From assembly GCA_015680685.1 (NCBI GenBank), contig MNCI01034769.1, positions 714,245-778,244 on the forward strand: DNA of 64,000 nucleotides, written 5' to 3'. The stretch's first letter is position 1. Each line of letters begins with the position of its first letter. Made by a program: the position numbers and the translations under genes. Below the pieces are notes generated by a model. The model was not told the origin of the DNA and did not search any database. It worked only from the letters and a program-made list of their open reading frames with translations. Of this stretch, positions 47,461 to 60,456 are shown piece after piece. Source of the DNA: Gnetum montanum (taxonomy: Eukaryota > Streptophyta > Gnetopsida > Gnetales > Gnetaceae).

Positions 47461-47799
47461 GAATAAAATTATCCAAGTAATATAGTAGAGTAATTATAAG
47501 AACTAACTCACTCTAATCATTAAATAAATATAAAATTTTAAAAAATAAAAATCACAATATGAAACAAATGAATACCATAGATATTTACAATTGATAACCA
47601 TGATATAAATACATTGTTCTCACATGTACAAAAAAATTTCCTTTCATTAAAGATGGCCAAGAGGCATTTACATCATCCAATTTCTTTTACATCAAACATG
47701 AAATATGGTCCATGTTCACTATAATCCTTGTAGACACAATGCTCAACACATATTTTTGACAATGGTTGGTCAAGCACTGAACAACTAATAATTTTTCGT

Positions 47800-48650
47800 A
47801 TCATGGTACTTTGATACATGGAAAAAAATTGTTGCTGAATTTCATCTCTTTTCCAAATTCTAAATGATGCATAAAGAATATTGTATACATGCCACAATCA
47901 TATACATTTTCTTGTGAAGAAATGCCTTGCATAGCCAATGTACTCCATTTTGATGATGACTTCTTTCAATTTCCCTTCATCTTGGATGTGCTATCAGCAA
48001 CTGAAGAATAACCTTTTAATAAAAATTCAAGAAACCTTGACATTAACTTCTGAATAGCATCTACATGTTAGGAAGAAGGTAATGAATCATACACACACAT
48101 TTTTCTAGTACATGTGTCTATGACCATGAGCATCCAATGATCGTCAATATTGAATGGGGTGTAAAATAATCACTATCCTGATTTAATAAGTTCATCCTAG
48201 TAAATTTTAGTTTTCACATCTTTAATAAAGTCCTTCTCTGTCATGAACACATCAAGCTCTTCTTCAATCGATGTATTGTTTTCAACATTGATTACATGTC
48301 TCTTTGTGATCTTCTTTGCTTCATGTCCCAATGGGTACTTTCGGCTATGTTGCATCTGACTCTCCAAGGACTTTGCAAATGCTTGAAACATAGTATTAAA
48401 TAGAAAATATTTTACTAATACTTGATAATCAATATTAGCATTTTGAAGTTGCTTAAGGTACATGATGTACATATCAATGACATCATCATCAAGCCATTTT
48501 TTCCACCCAAGTTGGTATAGAGACCTGAAAGGCATTCCTATGGCAACAAATGGGGGAAATGGTAACATAACAAACACTTCACCATCTAAACTGCCTGTGA
48601 CAAGCAACTGCATCACTCTATCAACTATCGCACATCATTGAACAATTGGG
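47800..48650 (-). pseudogene. Ulp1-type (C48) cysteine protease pseudogene
   Basis: Read on the minus strand in one frame. GWKKWLDDDVIDMYIMYLKQ (within 48616-48197) matches the W-L-x-D-x-V-I-x-x-Y start of Ulp1/SENP proteases. YTPFNIDDHWMLMVIDTCTR carries the catalytic His (HW at 48134-48139), CVYDSLPSS the Asp, and ENVYDCGMYTIFFMHH the Cys (47894-47896). Ulp1 enzymes cleave SUMO-like proteins; plant MULE and other DNA transposons often carry such domains. Several in-frame stops but no clear indel in the core. No transposase is visible nearby. Confidence 0.75.
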
Positions 48651-50203
48651 GTGATGAAGTCAATAAGCTTCACTATCTAAAGTGTACCAGAAGGTTGATT
48701 AATGCAGCTATTGAAGTTTACATCACCTACATGTGAACATTCATAAGATGGGCATCAACATCATAAACAAGTGATCCAAACAAGTCTATGTACATGTTTT
48801 TTCATTTGAATTATCTTGTTCAAATACTTCTTTGATGTCTCCTTCAACTGAATCAAATAATCTTTTGGCAGCTTTCATTGCTAGCATTTCAGTCATTTCT
48901 ATTCAACACATGTATAATACAAAGACCATTAGAATTTATAAAAGATATCAACAATGTATTAAAACTACAAGGTTTTATAACATGGCAGAAACCTCTAATA
49001 GTATTAACCCCCTTGACATGAATGTCTATGCTACAGCATTTTGTAATGACATAATTTCTTTATTCAGTGTGAATATTTACTTAGCCATTTTTTCAATCTC
49101 AACAAGTAACTTTTGGTTAAAATTGTTTTGTTCAACTACCTAACTCTTAATTTTCGCCTTTAATTGCATATTTTCTTCTATCGAACGTGACCTATCTAAT
49201 TTCAGCTCCTCCAAAGCACTCCAAATTGCTAAATTATATTGAGAATAATTATTTAATATCTTCATCACATGTTCCAACTTATCTTGGATGGATTTGTGAG
49301 AGCATTTTTCAGGTTGGCAACTATCATCGACAACTTCATAAAATAGGAGGTCTCATCCTTGTTGGACACTAATGCACTCTTCAATGTACTTGTGAGATCC
49401 AGGAGGAATATTCCATTCAATTGGATAGCCATACAATAAATTTTTTTATCAACAATATTTTTGTCACTATAATCAGAAAGCCAAGGGACTCTTTCACATC
49501 ATGTAGCTATCATAACCTTGCATGCCTCTTCATCTTAGACATGATAGTCATCAGGATATCAAATGAAACACTTTCATTATTTTTTAATGCCCACATGAGT
49601 ACTATTGCATTATTGAAAATCTTCACTTTTGTGCTTTCACTGGAAATAAAGACCATTACATGAATTTGAAAAGTAACAATAGCTCTAAATAATCACTAGG
49701 ATTATCATCTTTCATCTCAAATCTTTGGGCATATTCCATTATAATCACTAGGATTATAATCTTTCATCTCAACCCATTCATATAAAAATATCAATGCAAA
49801 AATGACTATATTCAAATGACTATTCTTGATATTTATATACCCAATTTTGATATTTATATACCCGATTCCATAGGCATAGACATGTATCGAATTTACAAAG
49901 TAAAAGATATAAAAATCAAAGAGCATTATTAAACTTATTACATTTTTAATTTGTTTTTCTTCACCTGGTCTTTGTTTTCTTTTCGGAAGTCTCATCTTTC
50001 CTAGTTTGTCCCACCATAGGTGAAACTTGAAAGCATTTGAAGGAGTTATTAGACATCAAGTACTCATAATTTAGAATACCTACACCAATTGTACAGGTTG
50101 AGTCTAATTAGACATGCTACTGTTATTCCATATTCTTCAGCAGAGTAGGCATGCGCTTCCATTAGTTAAATTAAGTAGATTACAAATAGAACAAGCAAGC
50201 AAT
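48651..50203. other. AT-rich DNA, no gene recognised
   Basis: It may hold the N-terminal part of the Ulp1-bearing gene on the minus strand; coding-like fragments near 49600-49420 and at 49995-49717 have no recognisable domain. Confidence 0.4.
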
Positions 50204-50800
50204 CAAGTTGCTAAGTAGAGATGCAAGGGAAGGCAAGGGGACAACTGGAGCAGCAGTGGCATATTCTTCTAAAGAGTGAGGCCGAGTCTATCGCTCATGT
50301 CCAATTCCTTGGAGGAAGAACCAGCAACCACATGCACATTCCAGTCGAAGCACTGCAGCAGATGCACAAGTGTAATGTGGATCATCTTGGTGCCCAGTGA
50401 CAGCCCCACGCAAATGTGCTAGCCCGAGCCAAAAGGAAGGAGCTCAAAATGTTGACCTTTGATGTCGATATGGTTGTCCATGAATCTTTTTGATCGAAAG
50501 CACTGTGGCTCTGTTCACACACCAGGGTCCTTGCCCATGGCCCACACATTAATCAACACCTACACATGTCAGGGAATATGATATCTGCATACTTGGGCCT
50601 CCTCGTCCACCCTATACAAAATTAGTAGCGACAATGCTGGATGCAGCTAGAACGTCTCCTTCACCACAGCTTCCAAATACGGAAGATTTTCAATATCTTC
50701 TTCTTCTATGAGCCTCTCCCAACCCACGACTTGATCCATCTCCTGCTTGCCTTTCTGCATCACCTCTAGATTCTCCAATCCAATCTCATGGCAATGAAAA
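50204..50800 (-). pseudogene. Cytochrome P450 pseudogene, last exon
   Basis: One minus-strand frame reads through the whole C-terminal half of a plant A-type (CYP71-clan-like) P450. In order: [32 protein letters not shown] then a stop at the Arg of ExxR, YHIP, VLINVWAMGKDPGV, ERF-like [10 protein letters not shown], and the heme loop LPFGSG-stop-HICVG with the Cys kept. The C-terminal stop is near 50204. Six in-frame stops but no indel across 590 bp. The start at about 50800 looks like an intron boundary; exon 1 is not seen. Confidence 0.9.
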
Positions 50801-50855
50801 GATGATTTGATAAGGTTATTTCATTATGGATTTCCTAAATGTTTTGTATAGTTAC

Positions 50856-51279
50856 GTATGAGTGGTGAGAGTTTCCTATGCCCAATCATATAGATCACAA
50901 GTGTTCACACATAATCCAGTTGAATTCCATGGATAGGACTAATATGGTATCTAGATCACTAAGCATTAATTGCAAGTCAATGTCTTTCCACTTAGGTTAG
51001 TGGTAGCTTTATCACGTATGGTTTAGTCCAAAGTAAGGTATATGATTATCATGTTGTTGAAACATTAAACTAAACTAATCAATAACATATAAATTAATGG
51101 TTTAATCTAATTAACAATTAAATTAAATCATAAACTAACTTAAGGATGAAAAGTGTCCATTCCCAACTTGTTGTACATGTTTAGAATTTACGTACCCACT
51201 ATAGAGATTATCGAGTGTTATGCTACTAGGCAAACCAAATGATGAAGTATCAAAGTAGATGAAAAAATGTGTTTCATCA
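50856..51279 (-). repeat. 3' LTR of Element IV, shortened
   Basis: The ends match 59558-60456 (minus strand TGATGAAACACATTTTTTCAT at 51279), but the middle is about half the length. The outer TGATGAG end is altered to GTATGAG. Confidence 0.7.
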
Positions 51280-53270
51280 TACCTTCATGATTGAAACATA
51301 TTGAGAAGGAACAAGTTCTTACAAAATATTGAGAAGGTATGGGATTATTGACTGACATACAAACTGACTCAGATGGAACAGAAAAACTCTGAGTGCCCAA
51401 GTATACAGAGGTACAAAGTTTTACAAAATTGGGTGTTCATGATCAGAAAAGGAAATACCCTGGATAACACTAACATCCAACACCTCTTGGCAACTGAAGA
51501 GCGAGGGAGAAGATCCAATGATCATGAACAATCCTCGTCGCGTGATACTGCTACTTCATCTTAGGTTAGGATAGTCTTCCTTCCAGTCCATGCTTCCCAC
51601 TACAATCACAATAGAATCATGAATTAGTATGTAATGTGTAACACATAACTATTAAATGCCTTGTCTCATTGGTGGTTATACTCGGCTAGGTTGTGATTAT
51701 GGTAGATTGATTCCTTGAGTAGTGTTAGCGAGAAGGCTAACAAATAGAGTAAAATAGATAAGAAGTCCATTAAATTTGAAAAAGATTTAACACAAGGAAA
51801 GTATTTAAAGAGGGTGTAAGAATTCACAATAATAAAAAGGAAAGTTCACTAAAAACTATTGTGAAGATGTGCACAATTGGATGTCATTGATGGGGTAAAC
51901 AAAAATAATTTGATTGTAAGAGTATCTAAGATTAAATAACTTAACTAACCCAACCAAAAGATATGCAAGTGTGTCATCCCCAAAGTAGGCACAGGTCTTT
52001 TATGCCTTTGCATATCTTCAAACCAAAGAGTCCATGGGCTCCGTGGATGAGTAATGGTTATAAAAGGTCAACTACAAAAACCTGGATGAAACTAATAGAG
52101 AATTCTGACACATCAAATGAGGACATCGAACAAGAATATGAAACTAGTAGTGAGGTGAGACATGGAAAGCATAGATGGATGAGAGAGAGCATAATGGAGT
52201 CCTTGATTAAGGTCACATGAAATCCCTTGTGGAATTTGTGGTTAAATGACTTAATATGATCCATCCTTAGTCTAGACCCAAAACCAACCACATTCAGTAA
52301 CTTCGCATCATCATTCTAAGACTAATCCATTCCCTAAGACACAAGAGTGCTCCCATAGAACAACCATTATTCCTTATTAGAGAAGAAAAGAGAAGTAGGA
52401 AGTGAGGAAGAGCCTTAGTTAGAGGGACTAATCCCATAATCAGTGCTTGTAGCTCGTTTATTTTGTCTAAGGGGTGTGCTTTGAATTCCCATCATTTTGT
52501 TTTAAAATGGAAACCACACCATGCAAAGATGTATGTATTTATTTTATCTAAGGGGTTTGCTTTGAATTCCCATCATTTTTTTTGTTTTTTGATGAGAACC
52601 ACACCATATAAAAACTTATTCAACTTCTTTTTATTGGTCAACATGGAACGATAAGAAATCCATGAAAACACACATGCATCTAGGCAAATAGAAAGGCACA
52701 AAGAATACCGAATCCCCTTAAAGCCACACCCTGTTCAAACCTTTGAATTCTTTTTAATTTCGGAAACTACCAAAGTCACAAATTTATTAAAGTTTTATTA
52801 ATGAAAAAGGGACTACTTGTTTCCAAAACAAGGAAAACCATAGAGTTTGTGGATGGATGGATGTTGTGGACTCACTGCCTGTTGCATGAAAAAGAAACCA
52901 TGTCCTAATCATCTATAATGAAATTCAAAGCTAGAATCTAGACACCAACAATCAAATAAAAAAAATAGTGCATACCACCATCAAGCAACACATTACCACT
53001 ATACCTAACACTTATTAACAAAAAGTCAGAAAATCACACCAACATAAAAGAAAAGAAAATATATAAGAAAGTATAAAATATTCAATAAATAGCAAATGTA
53101 CTAACGATGGTGTAAAAAAAAATTAGAAAAGATTAATAACATAAAAACAATAAGATGTAAAATAAAGAATGTGTAAAACAAAAAGATGAAAAACTAAGGA
53201 GCTACTTATATGGTTAGCATGGGTGGCCATCTCCTCCATGACTAAGTTGAAAGGAGGAGATTCAAAATAT
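51280..53270 (-). other. 3' internal region of Element IV
   Basis: Collinear with Element II 17700-19760. One block (TAAGGGGTGTGCTTTGAATT at 52469-52488) is tandemly duplicated about 80 bp on. Only two poor copies of the 15-bp A-rich unit are present (53150-53190). Confidence 0.6.
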
Positions 53271-53483
53271 GGAGCATGGTTGTCCATCTGATGAGGCTCT
53301 TATTGTATTAGTTGGCTTATGCTCATGGAAAGGTTTGATTTTCTAGATGTTGAATAGCTATTTCTTATTTTGGCTCTTAGGTTTGTAGGTCATCATGGCC
53401 CCAGAAGGAAAAGTTTCATAAATGATGTAAGGTCCTTTACACAATGTTTGGAACTTAGTTTGTTGAAGTATGTGTGTGGGGTT

Positions 53484-54300
53484 TTAGTGGAGAACCTTAT
53501 CTCCTGGTTGAAATTTAATTTTTCTAATTTTAAGGTCATGACACTTTTTGTTGTAGGCCTTGTGGAACTCGTTAGATGATAGGGCTACCAATTGGTTTTT
53601 GTTTAGTAGGTTAAGATTCATTAGTCTTTCTTTTTGGGCTAGACTCAAGTCAAGGTCGAGGTCAGAGGATATTGAAAGTGTACAAAGCTTGGATTGAATA
53701 AGAAGTATTGGTAATTTTCTATACACAAGCTCATAGGGAGAATAACCTATAGGAAGTTTCCATGTTGAGCGGTAGGCCCAAAGGGCATCATTGAGTTTTG
53801 TGCTCCAGTATTTCCTATATTTGGTAATAGTTCTTGTCAGAATCCTTATGATTTCCCATTAGTAATCTTAGCTTATCCATTAGCTTAGGGGTGGTAGGGT
53901 GTTGTGAGTTTATGTTCAACCCCCAAGCGTTAGATGAGCCTCTAAAAAGTAGTGCTTGTAAAGTGAGTTCCATTATCAAAAATTAATGCACGTGATACAC
54001 CAAACCTATTTAAAAAATTTTGTTGTAGAAATTGAGTAGCATTAGAAGATGTACAGTCAATGATGACTATTGCTTCTACCCATTTTGTACAATAGTCAAT
54101 AGTGATTATGATGTACACCTTTCCATTTGACATGGGCGTGATGGGACCCATGAAGTCAATGCCCCAGATGTCAAAGGGTTCTCGTTGTTGAATCCGTTGT
54201 TGAGGTCCCTCCATTCGAGCAATCATTTCACCATCTCATTAGCATCATTCACAAGAGTGAACATAATGGTGAGAATCCCTTAAGATTGTTGGCCAATAGT
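53484..54300 (-). pseudogene. pol: Athila-like integrase of Element IV
   Basis: The minus-strand frame 54226-53942 reads REPFDIWGIDFMGPITP, then IIITIDYCTKWVEAI, FLQQNFLNRFGVSRA and LIFDNGTHF, the integrase core with its first two catalytic Asp residues (WGIDF and IFDNG). The C-terminal part (53726-53484) shows [20 protein letters not shown] and GDKVL, the usual end of gypsy integrases. Stops between the parts break it. Integrase would insert the cDNA into the genome. Confidence 0.88.
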
Positions 54301-54733
54301 ACCTTGCCATCAGGATTTTAATGGTCGTGCATCTCCCAGTATAGTGTCCTCCACAAGGACCTTCATGAGCATCTTGGAGAACACGTAGTTGATAGGCATT
54401 AGGGACACACTATTGAACCAAGCCATCAACACACACCTTGTAGAGGTGTCCGTTGATCTCTATGAAGTTTTTTACTTGGTGAAGAAACTACTATTTTTTT
54501 CAGTGGTCCAACACTTGTGGCATCTCTTGAGTGAGAAGATAAGTGAGAATGCCATCATACTAATTAGGCTCATTGGGTAATTGTTCAGTTATAGCCCTAG
54601 CAAAGAGAATTTCATCAGGAAACATATCAGACAATGGATTTTCTTCATCTTTTTCATCCCATCGCAACTTAGATAAGTTATCAACGACCACATTCTTAGT
54701 TCCCTTTCGATCTATCATCATAAGATTGAATTC

Positions 54734-55018
54734 CTACAAGATCACCAGCCATCGTATCACACGGGGGCTCACCATTGGCTTATTCATCAAGAAGCATATG
54801 ACACTGTGGTCCATGTGCACAAACACCTTATATGCAAGCACATAATGCTTGAACGTCTCTAGAGAAAACACCATAGCCATCAATTCCTTTTCTATGATAG
54901 AGTTTTTTAGTTGTGCACCCACAATGTTTTGACTAGCACCGTGGATGTAGTATGGACGTTTCTTATCATCTAATTGCATAAGCACAACTTCCAAGGCATA
55001 ATTTGATGCATCCGTCAT
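54734..55018 (-). pseudogene. pol: RNase H of Element IV
   Basis: The frame reads MTDASNYALEVVLMQ, then EKELMAMVFSLETFKHYVL and VFVHMDHSVICFLMNKP, matching the gypsy RNase H motifs TDAS, EKEL and TDH (here MDH). It is open for 94 codons between stops. RNase H removes the RNA from the RNA-DNA hybrid. Confidence 0.88.
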
Positions 55019-55189
55019 GATATGAAATGGTTTGAACTAGTCAAGTGCTTGTAGGATTAGAGTTTCTATAAGTTTCTCTTTTAGCCGTTGAAATGCTTTT
55101 TCACATTTTGTGGTCCAAATAAAGGGAGCATCTTTCCTTGTTAGCTCCACCAATGGTTTTGTGATCTTAGAGAAATTCTTTACAAATTA

Positions 55190-55900
55190 CTGGTAGTAGC
55201 TAGTATTTCCAAGGAATGATCCAACATCTTTAACAATTTTTTGTTGGCAAGTTATTCCTTGGATGATCCTTATTTTCTCAGGTCTACCTCAATTCCTGCT
55301 TATGATATCCTGTGCCCAAATATAATGCCCTTCAAGACCATTAGATGACTCTTTTGCTAATTGAGCCGTAAGTTGGTTTCAACACATCATTTTAGACTTG
55401 CTCAAGGAGGTCTAAGGGTTACTCAAATGTATCTCCATAAGTGGAGAAATCATCCATGAAGACTTCCACACCACTTTTGATTTGCTATTGAAGAATGCTT
55501 ACAACCAGGTGTTGGAATGTAGCAAGAACATTGCACAAATCAAAAGGAATCTTGTAATATTTAAAAGTCCCCAAGGAACTCATGAATGTTGTTTTGGCTT
55601 GGTCCTCTAGTGCAATTTGAGTTTGGTTATAGCCATTATAACCATCTAGAAAACTATAGTAGCAATGCCTAAATATTATGTCTAGCACTTGATCAACAAA
55701 TGGCAATGGAAAATGGTCCTTGAATGTTGTCATATTCAGCAGCTAAAAATCAATACAGAATCACCAGTTGCCTCCTTTCCTTGGCACAATCATGAGTCGA
55801 CTAATCTACTCACTATTTGCAATGGGATAAATGAACCTTGCCTTGAGGAGTTGTTTGATTTTCTCCTTCATGATCTGCTTCAATTTGGGATTTAATTATC
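55190..55900 (-). pseudogene. pol: Reverse transcriptase of Element IV
   Basis: In order on the minus strand: KQIMKEKIKQLLKARFIYPI, a stop-broken IVPRKGGNW segment, FKDHFPLPFVDQVLD, YYSFLDGYNGYNQTQIA, KTTFMSSLGTFKYYKIPF, then EVFMDDFSTYGDTFE (MDD at 55449-55457). The LDGYNGYNQ and VFMDDFS wording is typical of Athila. Stops are scattered through it. Confidence 0.9.
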
Positions 55901-56371
55901 TTTATGGCTATCTCTTTGGCTTCATGGCTAGATCAGTGTAGATGCAATGCTGGCATATCCTAGGATAAATCCCTATGAGTTTAGGATATGACCAAGTAAA
56001 AGTTACTGACCATTTTTCAACTACATTTAATAGCATCTTTTTCTACTCTAGAGCAAGATTTGCATTGATTATGACTAGCTTTCCATTTTTCAAGAACACA
56101 TATTCCATGTTGGTTGCTAGTGTTTTTAGTTCAAGGGGCTCTTATTTAAAACTTTCAAGAATTTCCAACTCTCCCCATCATTTGTATCATCAAAGAGTTG
56201 GTGATGAACTTGCTCTAGTTTATTCATGCCTATGACATATGCACATGTCAAGCTCTCAGAAAATTTCATGCAAAGTGTGCTTCTCTTAGAATTAGCAATC
56301 AGCCACTGGGTGCACTCCTATTTTGTGGTTGTTGCATACAAAAATCTTTGAATTTTTGCTTCTAGTGCACA

Positions 56372-56780
56372 CTACTTACATGTAGAGATAGATTCTTGTT
56401 TCACTACCCAAAGTTTCTGCACATAATTGCACCTTGTATCACTATATGTGATGCATGAAACTTGCTCCTTCTCGATATTTTTTAATGCATTTTCTCTGGA
56501 TATTTTCAAGGAAATATCTCTTATGCCCATTTTGACATCAATAGTGCTAAGCCATACCATTCCCATGATGATTGGGAAGTTGCCTTTGTAGTTCTCCACT
56601 TTGATTACTTGGAAATCAGCAGGATAAGACCACCCATAGATAATGGTCACAATGTCTTCTACCAATCCCAATGGAACAATGATCGGCTAGTCTGCCAATT
56701 CCAATATGATATTGCTCTTCTTTAAAGGAGGCAAGTTCCATGTAGTATACATCTCATGAGAAATTCGGTTGACACCAGAA
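56372..56780 (-). pseudogene. Aspartic protease of Element IV
   Basis: The catalytic DSGSGVNRISHEMY lies at about 56790-56750. Downstream, 56671-56372 is open and reads GLVEDIVTIIYGWSYPADF and FPIIMGMVWLSTIDV. The order matches the Athila protease and aligns over its length with Element II. Confidence 0.8.
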
Positions 56781-57471
56781 CCTGAGTCAAGAAGAGCTTT
56801 GCACAACTCATTCCGAGTGATCTACAAATAAATCCCAAGACTTTCAAGATCTAATAACTTCCTGGGAAGGTTTCTAGCATGGATCTAATTAGATATAGTA
56901 TGAGTCAACATCATAGTATGGATCCTAGGAAGATTTTGATTTCAAGGGGACTTAAAGGAATTTGATACAGAGGAGGATGGAGGGATGGGGTTGTCAACTA
57001 TAGGTGTAATTGAGGACTTAGGTGGATTGCATGGTTGGAAGAAAGGTCTTTTCTTGGATCTAGTATCTGACCCACTCGATTGATTAACTAGCTTTAGGTT
57101 AACGGCTTTAGTAGCATTGCATTGTTGTAGTTGAGAAGGTAGGTCAACCTACATAAATGGAGCAGGTGGTAGCTATGCAATGGAGGAGGAACATGTGTAG
57201 GGATAGGAGGGGGATAAGGGTAAGAGATGGTATCCCTTCTTTCATGTGGAAAATGAGTTCGATAATAATTAGAAGGGTGGTAGTGAGATTGAAAAGTAGA
57301 AACATGATTAGAGAAGTCACATGGAGACCGTGGTTGCTAAACTTAGAAACCATATGGATCAGGCTATCGATAAGGGTATTGTTACCTTGGTGGTGCTAAC
57401 ACCCATGACTGTGGTTGCTACCACTATTGATATTGCTCATATGGTTGTGGTGGAGCTCCACTTAGATAATA

Positions 57472-59398
57472 CTATTGTTGTTGGTGGAACTGCCTAAAAT
57501 TACCTTGAGGATAAGGAAATCTTCTGGATGTTTGCCTTTGTGTTAGTTGTGGATTCAAAGTATACATCCCAAATTCTTGTAAGTGTGACACAATGGGGCA
57601 ACATCCCTTAGGATATACATATTGGCAAATGTCACATCCACTATCATCATCTGATTCACTTTCTGCAACCTCTTCTATCATAGCAATCTTGCCCTTACCT
57701 TTGTGATAGGCACGTTCAACTTCCTTGTGCCTCTTACGCTCATGATTACTACCTTGTTCTTTGGACTCTTTAGCAATTTTTAGAACAGCTTGGAATATGC
57801 TATCTATAGAATCCCATAATTAATCAACCTTGGCTATAATTTCATATTGAAGTTTTTGGAGTGGCAAGGTTTCCTTTTTCACCACCTCATTAAATGTGGA
57901 TTCTTCCTCATTATCACAAAATCAAACCTTCCTTTTTCGGATGGAAGGATCACGGTTGTACTCTTCTACACTTTTTCTTTTTCTTAATTCACCCTCCTCT
58001 TTAGCTACTTGCTCAATTATTCTTTGTATTTGATGGACACTTAATTTTTATAATCACCCTTGGGCATAGATACCGAGGATTCTCCTCATCTCTAATCGAA
58101 GCCCGTCTACAATGTGACGAAGTTGATCTAGTTGAGAATAACCATGGCTAGGACATTTGTGCATTAAGGAATAGTATCGGCTGATAGTAGCATCCAAGGG
58201 TTCATGAGTTCCCTGTTTCCATCCTTTGATTTGCCTTCTCAAATTGGACACTCTATAGTACGTTTGATATTTGTCATTGAACATTTCAAGCATGGTACTC
58301 CATCATCTGATAAATTCTAGTTTTAAGGACTAGTACCAGTTCTCTGCTTCCTTAATGAGTGTCCTTGAAAATAACTTAAGCTTTTGCCACTCATTCTCTA
58401 TGTTCTGCAAGGCACATGCATCTTGAAAAGCTTGGAGATGGTTCTACAAATTAGAGTTATATCCCCCTTCAAACCAAAGAATATTGTTCATGTCTAACCT
58501 TTTGATCTGACTATCCTACAAGTGCCTTGTTGGAATTTGTACTGCCTTTGCAATGTTTAGCATACTTCGGGTAGCAAGCAAAGGCTCATCGAGGCCTTGA
58601 TCATGGTTCCTATGATGCCCTCTACTACCCCTTCATTCATGGTGATGTGCCTTTCCTAAATGTCCATGCCCTTGTTCTTACCTTTCCCAATAATTATTTT
58701 GATCTTGATGGTTATTTTGGTCACCTTCATCATGATCTTACCTCCTATGGTTGCGATCAGAGCTAGAAGAAGAAGATGATCATGATCATACCTCTTTAGT
58801 GATCGCAACCATGAACATGATCTTATTTCTTGTCCATATCCTTGCCTTGACTTACCTCTTTGGATCCTTCTTTGTCATTGGATCCATTTTTACCAAAACT
58901 AGGATTATGAATTATGGACTGCAAGTTTTGGTTTTGACCTCCTTCACTGAAATAAAAGACAGGAATTTCACTAAATGGAAGATCTCCAAAGAAGGGTTTC
59001 CCACCATCATTTTGGTACAGCAAGAATGGGGAATCATTAAATTCTTTTCTCTTTGCAAATTCATGATGTTGCTCTAATTGGCAATCCTAGAGAGATTGCG
59101 TCTTAGTGGGACGATAATCCCTTGCATCATTGTCTTGCACAACATACTTAGCATGATGTTCCTGAAGAATTAGATGAATAAGAACTTGGTGAAGCATTAT
59201 AGGAATATATCGATTAAGCAAAAACACAATGTTGCCCTCCATGTCATGCCACCATAGCTGTTCATCCTAATGTAGAATGAAGGTGAAATTGGGTATTTAC
59301 TCATCAAGATGAGCATATCCCATGTGATATTGTTGACACATCAGCTGATGAGCTTCATCAAACTTGGGTGGAGAATCACTCCTGTGAGAAGAAGACAT
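57472..59398 (-). pseudogene. gag: Gag of Element IV
   Basis: It starts at ATG 59398 (MSSSHRSD) with the IPNFTFILH block shared with Element II. The core (58293-58054) reads MLEMFNDKYQTYYRVSNL, then a GTHEPLDATISRYYSLMHKC segment and HIVDGL. The knuckle CDICQYVYPKGCC is at 57636-57598, with the His replaced by Tyr. Frames are broken by stops and shifts. Confidence 0.8.
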
Positions 59399-59535
59399 TT
59401 TTAATTAGATGATAAAAATGTAGTGTGCTTTTAAATTTTTTTTGTAGTAATTGTAAAATATGATATGACTCTAAGGTACAGTCCAATGATTTAAATAATA
59501 TCACTCAGTCTTAGATAGCGCACAAAAAAACCAAA

Positions 59536-59557
59536 AGGTCCTCAAAAATGGCATCAA
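59536..59557 (-). other. Primer binding site of Element IV, heavily decayed
   Basis: The minus strand next to the LTR reads TTGATGCCATTTTTGAGGACC, which can be aligned with the intact site of Element II (TTGGCGCCGTTGCCGGGGAC). Confidence 0.5.
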
Positions 59558-60456
59558 TGATGAGCGATGAGGTACCCCTAGGCCCAACCATACGAACCAC
59601 TAAGGCATTTACGCGTGATCTAGTTGAATTCCATGGACCTATACTTCTCTAGTGCACTAGCTCTTTTAGGAAGTGAAATGGGCATTGAGAACGTTCGTTG
59701 TCTTCTCAACTACACTTGTGAAGCTCAAGGGTATGGTTTAAGTGTAATTGAGGTACATGATTTTTCTTATTTTATGTTTTATAATTTTTATCATCTACAA
59801 CAAGAATGAAAGGTAGAATAACTTAAGATCTAATTCACCTACTACCTAGCTAGCCTAACACAAGTAATTGTTCCACTTTCCTGGACACATCCTAAACATG
59901 TATAGTGTTGTTGGGCTACCAAACGTTAAGCATTGCTAGATTACCAAGTACTATATGTATGCTCGAAGTGATTATGCTTGTGTTCATTAACAACTAGAAA
60001 TTAATTACTTAATTGAAATGTAGTAAAGTAAAGTACATAAAAATAAAGTGCATTAAAAGAAACATTAATCTATTCTCAATGCTACAAGGATTGTCAAAGA
60101 GTTCATTTTTATTCCTGTTACATTGTTGTGCTAAGGTACATCAATGTTTGAACAAACAACCGTACACACTTAGACTCCTTCTGTGAGCACATAGAAAATA
60201 TTCTAACTTTAGAGAGAATAAATTGCAAGAGCTTTGCTACTTTGACTGAAAACTATCAAAAACTTATGCCAAATCAGGAGCCCATGCAGTATATTTATAG
60301 GCCAACATATACACCCCCCACCCCCCCCCCCCCCCCCCCCCCCAAACCAATGTAAGATACTTGACATCGCATTTGGATCTGATGTCGGAGCTTTGATGTT
60401 GAGGCTTTGACATTGAAAACCTGATGTTGAAGCAAATGAAAAAATGTGTTTCATCA
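59558..60456 (-). repeat. 5' LTR of Element IV
   Basis: 899 bp; the plus strand starts TGATGAGCGATGAGG and ends TTTCATCA. TATA box on the minus strand at 60300-60292. A long C-run lies at 60314-60343, and a GATGTTGA-type repeat at 60375-60430 near the LTR start. Confidence 0.8.
60314..60343. repeat. Poly-C tract: C6-A-C23
   Basis: Six C, one A, then 23 C. On the element's own (minus) strand it is a G-run 14-50 bp upstream of the TATA box. Confidence 0.8.

Larger units (their letters stand above)
50856..60456 (-). mobile_element. Element IV: Athila-like element with gag-pol, decayed
   Basis: LTRs at 59558-60456 and about 50856-51279 (shortened) enclose, on the minus strand, gag, protease, RT, RNase H and integrase in the Ty3/gypsy order, then a non-coding 3' region. 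RT and integrase match the Athila lineage. All frames carry stops. It is the only relative of Elements II and III here that retains pol, so it shows what they have lost. It lies on the intron side of the P450 pseudogene. Confidence 0.88.
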
